Source: Pseudomonadota bacterium | Lineage (GTDB): Bacteria > Pseudomonadota > Alphaproteobacteria > Rhizobiales > Xanthobacteraceae | Direction of reading: 5' to 3' | Assembly (NCBI GenBank): GCA_023386885.1 | Contig: JAEWIX010000077.1 | Span: forward strand, 1-37,003 | Length of the DNA: 37,003 nucleotides | In this document: positions 15,954-24,051 of the stretch, one piece after another | How the letters are laid out: each line of letters opens with the position of its first letter | How positions within the stretch are numbered: the stretch's first letter is position 1 | Notes under the pieces: generated by a model | What the model was told of the DNA's origin: nothing | The model's database searches: none | The model's input: the letters and a program-made list of their open reading frames with translations, nothing else | Position numbers and translations under genes: made by a program

Positions 15954-18076
15954 TTGTCGGCACAGCCGGGCATATCGATCATGGCAAGACGTCGCTGGTG
16001 CGCGTGCTCACCGGCGTCGATACCGACCGCCTGAAGGAAGAGAAGGCGCGCGGCATCTCGGTCGATCTCGGCTTCGCATATCTGCCGACCCCGGATGGCG
16101 GCGTGCTCGGCTTCGTCGACGTGCCGGGCCATGAGCGTTTCGTCCACAACATGCTGGCGGGGGCGAGCGGCATCGATTTCGTGCTGCTGGTGATTGCCGC
16201 CGACGACGGCATCATGCCGCAGACCGTCGAGCATCTGGCGATCGTCAACCTGCTCGGCATCGGGCGCGGCGCGGTCGCCATCACCAAGGCCGACCTCGTC
16301 ACCGAGGACCGCCTCACTGAGGTGCGGATCGAGATTGCCAATGCGCTGGCGCTCACGCCGCTCAGCGAGGCCGAGATGTTCGCCGTCTCCAGCCAGACCG
16401 GGCAGGGGATCGACGACCTGCGTGCACACCTGTTCGATGCTACGCGCGAATTGCACCGCCGATCCGACAAGGGACGTTTCCGTCTCGCGGTCGATCGCTC
16501 CTTCACCTTGTCCGGGACCGGCACCGTGGTGACTGGCACCGTGCTCTCCGGCAGCGTCACGGTGGGCGATCAGGTGGTCGTCAGCCCTTCGGGGCTGCAT
16601 GCGCGGGTACGCGCGATTCACGCCCAGAACCATGCGTCGGAAACCGGACGCGCCGGTGACCGGTGTGCGCTCAATCTCGCCGGCGACGGCGTCACCAAAG
16701 ACGCGATCGCGCGCGGCGATGTCGTGCTCGATCCCGAATTGCACGCACCTGCGAGCCGTGTCGATGCCCGCGTCGAGGTGCTGGCGGGAGAGAGTAAACC
16801 GATCACGCAATGGATGCCGGTGCGGTTACATCATGCCGCCGCCGAGGTCGGCGCGCGCATCGTGCTGCTGAGCGACGATCCGATTCCGCCCGGTGGCCAC
16901 GCTTTCGTGCAGTTGGTGCTGGACCAGCCGATTGCCGCTGCTGTCGGCGACCGCTTCGTGCTGCGCGACACCACGGCACAGCGAACCATCGGCGGTGGCC
17001 TGTTCCTCGATCTGCGCGCCGCCGCGCGCAAGCGCCGCGCCCCGGAACGCATCGCTCAACTCGAGGCCAGTGCCATTAGCGATTCGCAAGGCGCGCTCAC
17101 CGCGCTGTTGAATTGTGCGGCCGGCTATACCGATTTCTCTACTTTCATTCGCGACCGCGCGATTTCGGAGACCGAGCGCGAGGCGCTGGTGCAGCGCATG
17201 AGCCTGCTCCGGCTGGTGACGCCGAAGATCGAGTTCGTCATCGCCCCCGCAGTATGGCTGCGGATGAAGAACGACATTCTGGCGACCCTGGCGAAATTCC
17301 ATGCCGAGAATCCGAATCTGTCCGGCATCGGCCTCGAACGGCTGCGGCTGCAACTCGAGCCGCGCTTGCCGGCGCCGGCGTTCGCGGCGCTGTTGCAGGG
17401 CCTCGCGCGCAGCAAGGACATCGCGCTCGACGGTGCCTGGATTCGCCTGCCGAGCCACGAGGTGCGGCTGACGCCGGGCGACGAGGCGCTCTGGAACAAG
17501 GTGCGGATTTTCATCGGCGGCGAGGGGCGTTTTCGCCCGCCGCGTGTGCGCGACATCGCCGGCTACACCGGGGTCGCGGAGCCGGAAGTGCGGCGGCTGT
17601 TCAAGCTCGTCGGGCGTATGGGGCGCGTCGACGAAGTGGCGCACGATCACTTCTTCCTCCGCGCGACGGTGGCGGAAATGGTCGGCGTGATGGCGACGCT
17701 GTCGGAGCAGGCGGCCGATCATCAGTTCACCGCAGCGCAATTCCGCGACAAATTCGACAATGGCCGTAAGGTCGCGATCCAGATACTTGAATTCTTCGAC
17801 CGGCATGGCGTGACGATCCGCAGAGGCGATCTGCGCCGCGTCAACAAGCATCGGCTTGACCTTTTTCGCACGTCAGCCGATGACATGACGTCGAATGAGG
17901 CGGGGCCGAATGACTCAAAGACGAAGTCGGCGCCGAAGATTGAAACTTTTGGAAGAGCATCGTTCCCGGTGGGGCGTCCGGACTTCAAATCCGGGAAGGG
18001 CCGCGAGTCGGTTCTTGGTGGGTTCGACTCCCATTCTCTTCCGCCAACTCTCGACAAGCACAGGAGCGCGCGATGA
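15950..18076 (+). CDS. selB: Selenocysteine-specific elongation factor SelB with 3' end running through selC
   Basis: GTPase that brings Sec-tRNA(Sec) to UGA codons marked by a SECIS hairpin. The EF-Tu-like part has G1 GHIDHGKT (residues 7-14), G3 DVPGHE (57-61) and G4 TKAD (112-115); the C-terminal half is the chain of winged helices that binds SECIS RNA, ending in the family segment GRKVAIQILEFFDRHG. E. coli SelB has 614 residues; this frame has 708. The normal end lies near residue 640, after which there is no stop: the frame enters selC exactly at codon 668, reads its 96 nt as 32 codons and stops at 18074-18076. That stop overlaps the next gene's ATG (ATGA). Either SelB has an unusual tail, or tRNA processing removes the stop; a lost stop from a sequence error is the third option. 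Confidence 0.96.
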   Translation: MIVGTAGHIDHGKTSLVRVLTGVDTDRLKEEKARGISVDLGFAYLPTPDGGVLGFVDVPGHERFVHNMLAGASGIDFVLLVIAADDGIMPQTVEHLAIVNLLGIGRGAVAITKADLVTEDRLTEVRIEIANALALTPLSEAEMFAVSSQTGQGIDDLRAHLFDATRELHRRSDKGRFRLAVDRSFTLSGTGTVVTGTVLSGSVTVGDQVVVSPSGLHARVRAIHAQNHASETGRAGDRCALNLAGDGVTKDAIARGDVVLDPELHAPASRVDARVEVLAGESKPITQWMPVRLHHAAAEVGARIVLLSDDPIPPGGHAFVQLVLDQPIAAAVGDRFVLRDTTAQRTIGGGLFLDLRAAARKRRAPERIAQLEASAISDSQGALTALLNCAAGYTDFSTFIRDRAISETEREALVQRMSLLRLVTPKIEFVIAPAVWLRMKNDILATLAKFHAENPNLSGIGLERLRLQLEPRLPAPAFAALLQGLARSKDIALDGAWIRLPSHEVRLTPGDEALWNKVRIFIGGEGRFRPPRVRDIAGYTGVAEPEVRRLFKLVGRMGRVDEVAHDHFFLRATVAEMVGVMATLSEQAADHQFTAAQFRDKFDNGRKVAIQILEFFDRHGVTIRRGDLRRVNKHRLDLFRTSADDMTSNEAGPNDSKTKSAPKIETFGRASFPVGRPDFKSGKGRESVLGGFDSHSLPPTLDKHRSAR
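17951..18046 (+). tRNA. selC: tRNA-Sec (anticodon UCA)
   Basis: 96 nt including an encoded CCA (18044-18046). The sequence aligns end to end with E. coli tRNA-Sec from memory: acceptor GGAAGAG with CTCTTCC, D arm GTTCC-CGGT-GGGGC, anticodon loop CTTCAAA with UCA at 17985-17987 and stem CCGGA/TCCGG, a long variable arm (AAGGGCCG with CGGTTCTT), and T loop TTCGACT. G43 is the discriminator. The eighth acceptor pair, C-G in E. coli, is a C-U mismatch here (17958/18035) unless A17959 pairs instead. It lies on the sense strand inside the selB reading frame. Confidence 0.97.
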
Positions 18077-18552
18077 CGGCTCAGCCCTTGACAGCGTTAC
18101 TCGACGATCTCGACCGGATCGCACACGACGCCTCCATCAACGAAGAGAATTATCGCAAGGAAGCGGCCGCACGCTTCCGCGAATTGGAGCAGGACCGCGC
18201 CTTCGGCTTCCGTCGCCTCAACCTGATGCGCACCGTTACGGCCGCGCTCGACGGCAGCGAGTCGGAAGAAGATGCGATCCTGCGTGGCTCGACGGCGTTC
18301 CTGCGCGAACTCGAATGGAGCGGCACCAGCGAGACGCAACAGGAGACGCTGACGAACTTCGCGCCGGTGATTGCCGCCTGCTGGCAGGCGACGCAGCCGA
18401 CCACGTCGGAGGCGGGAGCGCTGGTGGATTCAACGACGATCATCGAGAAGTTGCGTGCGTTCGAGGCATGGTTCGCCGAGCATCGCAACGGCCCGTTCCT
18501 CAGCATCATGGAGCGGGAGATGGTGGAGCTGCCGCTTGTCGAAACGTGCTAG
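18073..18552 (+). CDS. Unrecognised protein coupled to selB
   Basis: A 159-residue, mostly helical, acidic protein with no motif I recognise, no signal peptide and no membrane segment. Notable stretches are LDDLDRIAHDA near the start, a charged helix RKEAAARFRELEQDRAFGF and the C-terminal MEREMVELP; the first 60 residues could form a coiled coil. Its ATG overlaps the selB stop (ATGA, 18073-18076), the third such overlap in a row, which argues that it is a real gene translated with the sel operon. It begins 27 nt after the 3' end of selC. Function is unknown; a link to selenocysteine incorporation or formate dehydrogenase rests only on position. Confidence 0.8.
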   Translation: MTAQPLTALLDDLDRIAHDASINEENYRKEAAARFRELEQDRAFGFRRLNLMRTVTAALDGSESEEDAILRGSTAFLRELEWSGTSETQQETLTNFAPVIAACWQATQPTTSEAGALVDSTTIIEKLRAFEAWFAEHRNGPFLSIMEREMVELPLVETC

Positions 18553-18625
18553 TACCTTCGATTTGACGTTCCCGCACCATCGACCGCCCTTTCATTTCGG
18601 GAACGTCAAATCGAAAAGCGGTACT
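18551..18625. repeat. Long near-perfect inverted repeat (hairpin)
   Basis: TTCGATTTGACGTTCCCG (18557-18574) is the exact reverse complement of 18598-18615, giving 18 perfect base pairs around a 23-nt loop. The stem continues with AGTACC (18551-18556) against GGTACT (18620-18625) after a 4-nt bulge. It overlaps the stop of the preceding gene. No T-tract follows, so it is not a standard terminator. It is unlike the CGTCATG-type repeats elsewhere in the window. Confidence 0.9.
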
Positions 18626-18684
18626 AAGGCCACAAGCCTGCCGGTATCCTTTGATTTTCGAATTTCGTCCCAGAGATTGCCGCG

Positions 18685-19104
18685 ATGAGTTACGAAACTC
18701 GAAAATCAGGTACCAGACGCAAAAAGCTCGACGACTTCCTGTTCGACGACTGGGTGGTGCGCGAATTCGAGCGCACCGGCGGCTTCACCGCGCTGATCAT
18801 TCTGATTTCCACCGCCAATCTCGGCGTGTTGCCACTGCGCTCGACATTCACGCATGTGATCGGCGACGAACTGGACTGGCATCATTTCACGCTGCTGATG
18901 CGCGGCGCCAAGGTGCCGTGGGACGGCGTGCTGCTGATGCCGATTACCGATGATGACGGTGGGCCGGTGGAGGACGCCAAGGCTGCCGATGCGTTGCGCG
19001 AGTTGGAAGACCGCGTCAATGCCGACCGCATGGTGGTCAACGAAGGTCACTTCTTCGACACCTGGGGCCGCCGCATGAAGGTCGAGCCGGCACAGGCGAA
19101 TTGA
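18685..19104 (+). CDS. Unrecognised small protein at the end of the sel cluster
   Basis: A 139-residue protein with no family I recognise. It has a basic N-terminus (SGTRRKK), then LDDFLFDDWVVREFERTGGF, a hydrophobic strand region ALIILISTANLGVLPL (too polar at its ends to call a membrane helix with confidence), DELDWHHFTLLMRGAK and an aromatic C-terminal part HFFDTWGRRMK. Codon use matches the neighbours and the frame is clean, so it is probably a real gene. The ribosome site before ATG 18685 is weak. It is separated from the previous gene by the large hairpin at 18551-18625 and converges on selD. No function is proposed. Confidence 0.7.
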   Translation: MSYETRKSGTRRKKLDDFLFDDWVVREFERTGGFTALIILISTANLGVLPLRSTFTHVIGDELDWHHFTLLMRGAKVPWDGVLLMPITDDDGGPVEDAKAADALRELEDRVNADRMVVNEGHFFDTWGRRMKVEPAQAN

Positions 19105-19125
19105 GGTGACATACAGACTATCGTC

Positions 19126-19221
19126 GTCATGGCCGGGCTTGTCCCGGCCATCCACGTCTTAGGCGGCAAGATCAAGATAGTGAGAAAGACGTGGATGCTC
19201 GGCATAAAGCCGGGCATGACG
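19126..19221. repeat. Palindromic intergenic repeat (CGTCATGGCCGGG type)
   Basis: Begins GTCATGGCCGGGCTTGTCCC and ends CCGGGCATGACG, with an internal pair ATCCACGTCTT / AAGACGTGGAT. The right arm is more degenerate than in the copy at 28336-28425. It fills the gap between the convergent small gene and selD, and may act as a two-way terminator or RNA-stabilising element. Confidence 0.85.
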
Positions 19222-19222
19222 T

Positions 19223-20272
19223 TTAGCTCTCAATCCGCACCTGTGCGGAGCCTGCTTCGGCGCGGCCGATGATTTTCGTGGACGCGAATCCGGCATCCAC
19301 CACCTTCTTCAAAATGGTGTCGGCATGATCCGGCGCGCAGGCGACGAGAAGTCCGCCCGAGGTCTGTGGATCGGCCAGCAGGTCGCGCTGCCATTCCGGC
19401 ATGTCGGGCGGCAGCACGATGGAGGCGCCATAGCTCGCCCAGTTGCGTTTCGAGGCGCCGGTGATGAAGCCGCCCTTGGCCAGTTCATTGGCGCGGGAGA
19501 ACAGCGGCACTTTCTTGGCGTCGATCACCAGCGACAGTTTCGATTCACGCGCCATCTCATAAGCATGGCCCAGCAGGCCGAAGCCGGTGACGTCGGTGAT
19601 GGCGTGAACATTCGGATCAGCGGACAGATCGCCGCCGACGCGATTGAGTTGCGTGGTGGAGGCGACCATCTCGGCATAGCCGTCGCCGTCAAGCTGGCCC
19701 TTCTTGATCGCGGCGGAATAAACCCCGACGCCGAGGCCCTTGGTCAGGATCAGCGCGTCGCCCGGCTTGGCGTCGGCGTTGCGGCGGACCTGTTCGGGCC
19801 GACAGATGCCGATCACCGCGAGACCGTAGATCGGCTCCGGCGCGTCGATGGAATGGCCGCCGCCGATCGGAAAGCCGGCATCGGCGCAGACCGATGCGCC
19901 GCCACGCAAAATCTCGCGCACCACCTCGACCGAAATCTTGTCGAGCGGCATGCCGAGGATTGCCAGCGCCAGGATCGGCTTGGCCCCCATGGCGTAGATG
20001 TCGGAGATGGCGTTGGTGGCGGCGATGCGGCCGAAGTCGAACGGATCGTCGACGACCGGCATGAAGAAGTCGGTGGTGGCGACGATGCAGGTGTTGTCGT
20101 CGACCTGCCAGACGGCGGCGTCGTCGCCGGTGTCTGCGCCGACCAGCAATTGGCGGAACGGCGCGGCGGCGGGTTGGCCGGCCAATAATTCCTGCAGGAC
20201 CGCAGGGGCAAGCTTGCATCCGCAGCCGCCACCATGGGCGAGGCTGGTGAGGCGGACGATGGGCGCGTTCAT
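19223..20272 (-). CDS. selD: Selenide, water dikinase (selenophosphate synthetase)
   Basis: Makes selenophosphate, the selenium donor for SelA, from selenide and ATP. The 349-residue protein has the family's mobile N-terminal segment HGGGCGCK with catalytic C17 and K20, the same numbers as in E. coli SelD; the first position is Cys, not Sec, so SelD itself does not need the system it feeds. Later come the AIRS-type ATP-binding parts TTDFFMPVVDDP, GHSID and TDVTGFGLLGH. ATG 20272 has GGGAG 8 nt upstream; an in-frame TTG 6 nt earlier is less likely. It faces the sel operon on the opposite strand, so it is transcribed separately, possibly with the acyl-CoA synthetase gene 160 bp upstream. Confidence 0.97.
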   Translation of the reverse strand: MNAPIVRLTSLAHGGGCGCKLAPAVLQELLAGQPAAAPFRQLLVGADTGDDAAVWQVDDNTCIVATTDFFMPVVDDPFDFGRIAATNAISDIYAMGAKPILALAILGMPLDKISVEVVREILRGGASVCADAGFPIGGGHSIDAPEPIYGLAVIGICRPEQVRRNADAKPGDALILTKGLGVGVYSAAIKKGQLDGDGYAEMVASTTQLNRVGGDLSADPNVHAITDVTGFGLLGHAYEMARESKLSLVIDAKKVPLFSRANELAKGGFITGASKRNWASYGASIVLPPDMPEWQRDLLADPQTSGGLLVACAPDHADTILKKVVDAGFASTKIIGRAEAGSAQVRIES

Positions 20273-20432
20273 TGTCAAATCTCCCGATCGCGCCGCGCCG
20301 CGGCAGGCTCATCGGCATTCCGCGCGCCGCGCAGAGCAGAGAGACAAAAAGATAGCGCGATCATAGGCCGGAAGACGCTGCCGATGCAAACGGACCAGGC
20401 GTCGCATCGGGAGGCGTCGTTCCGAAACCGTC

Positions 20433-21983
20433 TTAAACGATGCGGCTCTTGCGGTCGCCCCAGTAGCGGTCACGCAGCAGTCGCTTGTAGAGCTTGCCGG
20501 TCGGTAGGCGCGGCATCTCCTCGATGAAGTCGATCGAGCGCGGGCATTTCTGCCGCGACAGGTTCTTCAGACAGAACTCCGTCAGTTCGTCGACGAGTGC
20601 CTGATCCGCTGCGATCCCCGGCATCGGCTGCACCACGGCCTTGACTTCCTCGCCGAGGTCTTCGTTCGGCACGCCGAACACCGCGGCGTCCGCCACCTTC
20701 GGGTGGGTGATCAGGAGGTTCTCACATTCCTGCGGGTAGATATTGACGCCGCCGGACACGATCATGAAGGTCGCGCGGTCGGTGAGGTAGAGGAAGCCGT
20801 CGTCATCGACGTAGCCGATGTCGCCCACCGTGCTCATGCTGCCGTCGGCCGAGCGGGTTTCGGCGGTGCGTTTCGGATCGTTGAAGTATTCGAATGGGGT
20901 CGCGGTCTTGAACCACAGCGTGCCCGGCGTTTCCTTCGGGCACGGCTGCATGTTCTCGTCGAGCACGTGCAACTCGCCCAGCAGCACCTTGCCGACGGTG
21001 CCGCGATGCGCCTGCCATTGCGGGGTGTCGCAGGCCGTGAAACCGAGCCCTTCGGTCGCGCCGTAGTATTCGTGGATGATCGGCCCCCACCATTCGATCA
21101 TCTGCTCCTTCACCTGCGGCGGGCAGGGTGCGGCGGCATGAATCGCCACTTCCAGCGAGGAGACGTCGTAACGCTTGCGCACGTCGTCCGGCAGCTTCAG
21201 CATCCGCGAAAACATGGTCGGCACGAGCTGGGTGTGCGTCGGCTTGTACTTTTCGATCAGTTGCAAATAGTGCTCCGGATCGAATTTCTCCATGATGATG
21301 GCCGTGCCGCCATTGCGGATCACCAGATTGACGGCGGCTTGCGGCGCGGAGTGATAGAGCGGCGCCGGCGACAGATAGGTTAACCCCTCGCGGTAGCGCC
21401 ACATCATGTTGAGGAAATCGAACAACGGCAATTGCTGCGACGCCGGCTGCTCCGGCAGCGGGCGCACGATGCCTTTCGGCCGCCCTGTGGTGCCCGACGA
21501 ATACAGCATGGCGGTGCCGACGCTCTCGTCGGCAATGGGAGTTGCGGGAAATCCGCTTACCGCTTCGTCGAGGTTGAGGATGGTGCTGCCGTTGCCCGGT
21601 CCGTCGACGACAAGGCTGACTTCCACCTTCGGACAGTGACGCAGCGCTTCCTCTGCGACGGCGCGCTTCTCCTCGGAGAAGATCAACACGCGGGATTCGC
21701 TGTTGTCGATGATGTAGGCGAGTTCGTCTGCCTTCAGGAACGAGTTGATGCAGGTGAAATAGAGCCCCGCGCGCTCGCCCGCGCCGCAGCTTTCGAGATA
21801 GCGCGAGTTGTTTTCCATGAAGATGGAATAGTGATCGAGGCGGCTCAATCCGCGCGAGCGGAGGAAGTGCGCGAGCCGGTTGGTCCGGGCTTCCAGTTCG
21901 GCGTAGGTGACGGTTTCCCCGGTGGTTGCCATGATGAAGGCCGGCTGATTGGCGCGCGGCGCCGCGTGGGTCCCCGGATACAT
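20433..21983 (-). CDS. AMP-forming acyl-CoA synthetase
   Basis: ANL-superfamily ligase (516 residues) that activates a carboxylic acid through an acyl-adenylate to its CoA thioester. Core motifs are all present: P-loop YSSGTTGRPKG, the A5 motif YYGATEG, A7 GDIGYVDDDGFLYLTDR and the C-terminal catalytic lysine in LPTGKLYKR. The overall look is FadD-like, but chain length or aromatic preference cannot be read. I place the start at ATG 21983 (MYPGTHAA), with GGGAG upstream; an 18-residue longer frame begins with a poorly conserved proline/arginine-rich stretch. No beta-oxidation or CoA-transferase partner is adjacent. Confidence 0.92.
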   Translation of the reverse strand: MYPGTHAAPRANQPAFIMATTGETVTYAELEARTNRLAHFLRSRGLSRLDHYSIFMENNSRYLESCGAGERAGLYFTCINSFLKADELAYIIDNSESRVLIFSEEKRAVAEEALRHCPKVEVSLVVDGPGNGSTILNLDEAVSGFPATPIADESVGTAMLYSSGTTGRPKGIVRPLPEQPASQQLPLFDFLNMMWRYREGLTYLSPAPLYHSAPQAAVNLVIRNGGTAIIMEKFDPEHYLQLIEKYKPTHTQLVPTMFSRMLKLPDDVRKRYDVSSLEVAIHAAAPCPPQVKEQMIEWWGPIIHEYYGATEGLGFTACDTPQWQAHRGTVGKVLLGELHVLDENMQPCPKETPGTLWFKTATPFEYFNDPKRTAETRSADGSMSTVGDIGYVDDDGFLYLTDRATFMIVSGGVNIYPQECENLLITHPKVADAAVFGVPNEDLGEEVKAVVQPMPGIAADQALVDELTEFCLKNLSRQKCPRSIDFIEEMPRLPTGKLYKRLLRDRYWGDRKSRIV

Positions 21984-22330
21984 TCTTCGTCGTCTCCCTG
22001 GTGCGTGGTCCGCCGGATTGGCCCGGTCGTTGGTCATGGACAGGCCGACAGAATATCGCCGCCAAAACGGCTGGCAAGGCAGGGGCGGCGGCCGATGGAG
22101 CGACCGGGTGTCATGCCGCGTCCAGCGTCAGCCGACGCGCATTATTCGAACGAGGCAGTGGTAAATGTTGCGGGATCGTCTATAGAAGCTGCGGTACATC
22201 CCCACGCGAATCCGCATGCGCAGCTCCCGGTTCGTTATCCGCTTATCCTTCATAGACAGGCGACAGCCTGTTCGATGCTGCATTGCAGCGTGGACGGTAT
22301 CGGCCGTCGCGTCGGCGGGCGGATAGGATT
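21984..22330. other. Divergent intergenic region, acyl-CoA synthetase / glycosyltransferase
   Basis: A 347-bp gap. It holds a good minus-strand promoter candidate at 22050-22077 for the acyl-CoA synthetase. No convincing plus-strand promoter for the glycosyltransferase and no small gene with a ribosome site were seen. Confidence 0.6.
22050..22077 (-). promoter_or_regulatory. Candidate promoter of the acyl-CoA synthetase gene
   Basis: Read on the minus strand: TTGCCA (22077-22072), 16-bp spacer, TATTCT (22055-22050). Predicted leader about 60 nt. Confidence 0.45.
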
Positions 22331-24010
22331 ATGACCGATCTCGCGCGCGAAGCGGTGGACGACTACGGCGCGGGATTGCCTGACAAGGCCGACAATTCTT
22401 TCATCCAGCGAACGATGCGCGCGACGCTATCGCGCGATCCTTACGACCTGGCATCGGTCGTGTTGCTGGCGGTGCTGGTCGGCCTGGTGATCGCGACCTT
22501 CCGCGACTACGCCATTACCAACGACGAATGGATTCAGCATCGCTACGGCGAACTGATCGTCGCCTATTACAAAAGCGGCTTCACCGACCGCGCGGTGTTC
22601 GAGCTCGACAATCTGTATCTCTATGGCGGCCTGTTCGACAGCGCGGCGATCCTGATCGGCCGTCTCGTATCGATGGACATTTACGATCTGCGCCATCTGC
22701 TGTGCGGCTTGATCGGCGTCGGCGGGCTGGCGGCGGCGATGGCGACCGCGCGAATGATCGCCGGCGCGCGCGCCGGCCTGATCGCAGGCGTGGCGCTCGC
22801 GGTGTGCGGCTCGTGGTATGGCACCATGTTCCATCACAGCAAGGACATTCCGCTCGCCGCCGCGATGGCCGGCGCGCTTTATTTCCTGATGCGCGCGGCA
22901 CGCGATCTGCCGAACCCGAAGCCGCGACACATCGTTGGCTTCGGGTTGATGACTGGCGCGGCGCTCGGCGTCAAGGTGCTCGGTCTGTTGCTGGTCGGCT
23001 ATGTCGGCGTGATGATCCTGCTCAGCATCCCGGCATCGATGCCGCTGACATCGCGGCAGGCGCGCTACTTCGTCTGGGCCGCGTTCATCCGCTTCGTGCC
23101 GGCATTGGCCATTGCGTATGTCATCATGATCGTGACATGGCCGTGGTCGGCGCTGTCGCCGCTCAACCCGATCCGCGGCTTGTTCAGCTTCGCGGAATTT
23201 CACTACAACATCCGCACCGTGCTCGACGGCACCGTGTATCGGATGGCGACGATTCCGCGTCTCTATGTGCCGATCTACATCCTGATCAAACTACCGCTGC
23301 TGATGCTGGCGGGCGCGCTGTTAGCGATGGCGTTCGCAGCATCCGCCGCCGTCGCGAGGACAGGGCTGGACCGGCGCACACGCAACGAAGTCGCGATGGC
23401 TTCCTTCGCCGCCGTCTTCCCGGTCTTGTGCGAGGTGGTGGCGCATGGCCCGGCGTTCTGCGGGTTGCGCCATTTTCTGTTCGTGCTGCCGCCCATCGCC
23501 ATTCTCGCTGGGATCGGGCTCGACCACATCGCGACGCGGCTGACAACGGTGCGCCGTCAACTCGGCATCGCGGCGTTGGCGGTGATTGTCGTCGGGTTCG
23601 GCTGGAACGCGGTGACGCTGGTTCGCCTCCACCCGTATGAATATCTGGTGTTCAATCCGCTGGTCGGTGGCCTCGAAGGCGCGTCGCGCCGCTACGCCAT
23701 GGATTACTGGTTCACCATCATGCCGGAGGCGGTGGACGGGTTGGAAGCCTATCTCGACCGCACTGAGCCGGCCGCGAGTCGCGATCCCAAACACAGCTAT
23801 TCGGTCGCGATCTGCGGCGAGCGCGCGGCGTTCCTGAAAAAAGCCAGGCCGCACCTGCACTGGGCCGAGGTCTGGGAAACCGCCGATTTCTTCATCGCGC
23901 CGACCCACATGAATTGCGACCGCGACAGCCAGGGCAAGGTGGTGGTCACGGTCAAGCGCCTTGGTGTTCCGCTGGGTTACGTGAAGGATCAGCGGGCCCG
24001 GCGGTCGTAA
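22331..24010 (+). CDS. Polytopic membrane glycosyltransferase-like protein (GT-C fold)
   Basis: A 559-residue integral membrane protein with about ten or eleven hydrophobic helices. The first extracytoplasmic loop after helix 1 has the acidic pair region YAITNDEWIQHRYGELI, the typical place of the catalytic acid in GT-C enzymes of the PMT/ArnT kind, which use polyprenyl-phosphate sugars. The C-terminal 130 residues are soluble. ATG 22331 follows GGATAGGA; a longer in-frame start gives an implausible arginine-rich leader. The sugar donor and acceptor are unknown, and no other cell-surface genes are nearby. It precedes the molybdopterin oxidoreductase gene by 41 bp. Confidence 0.7.
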   Translation: MTDLAREAVDDYGAGLPDKADNSFIQRTMRATLSRDPYDLASVVLLAVLVGLVIATFRDYAITNDEWIQHRYGELIVAYYKSGFTDRAVFELDNLYLYGGLFDSAAILIGRLVSMDIYDLRHLLCGLIGVGGLAAAMATARMIAGARAGLIAGVALAVCGSWYGTMFHHSKDIPLAAAMAGALYFLMRAARDLPNPKPRHIVGFGLMTGAALGVKVLGLLLVGYVGVMILLSIPASMPLTSRQARYFVWAAFIRFVPALAIAYVIMIVTWPWSALSPLNPIRGLFSFAEFHYNIRTVLDGTVYRMATIPRLYVPIYILIKLPLLMLAGALLAMAFAASAAVARTGLDRRTRNEVAMASFAAVFPVLCEVVAHGPAFCGLRHFLFVLPPIAILAGIGLDHIATRLTTVRRQLGIAALAVIVVGFGWNAVTLVRLHPYEYLVFNPLVGGLEGASRRYAMDYWFTIMPEAVDGLEAYLDRTEPAASRDPKHSYSVAICGERAAFLKKARPHLHWAEVWETADFFIAPTHMNCDRDSQGKVVVTVKRLGVPLGYVKDQRARRS

Positions 24011-24051
24011 GGCGGCTGCCCGAGGCCAATAATTGTGCTAGTGGTACCGTC

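Noticed and set aside
18551..18625. The large hairpin as an intrinsic terminator
   Set aside because: The stem is followed by AAGGCCACAAG, not by a T-tract, and the loop is long.
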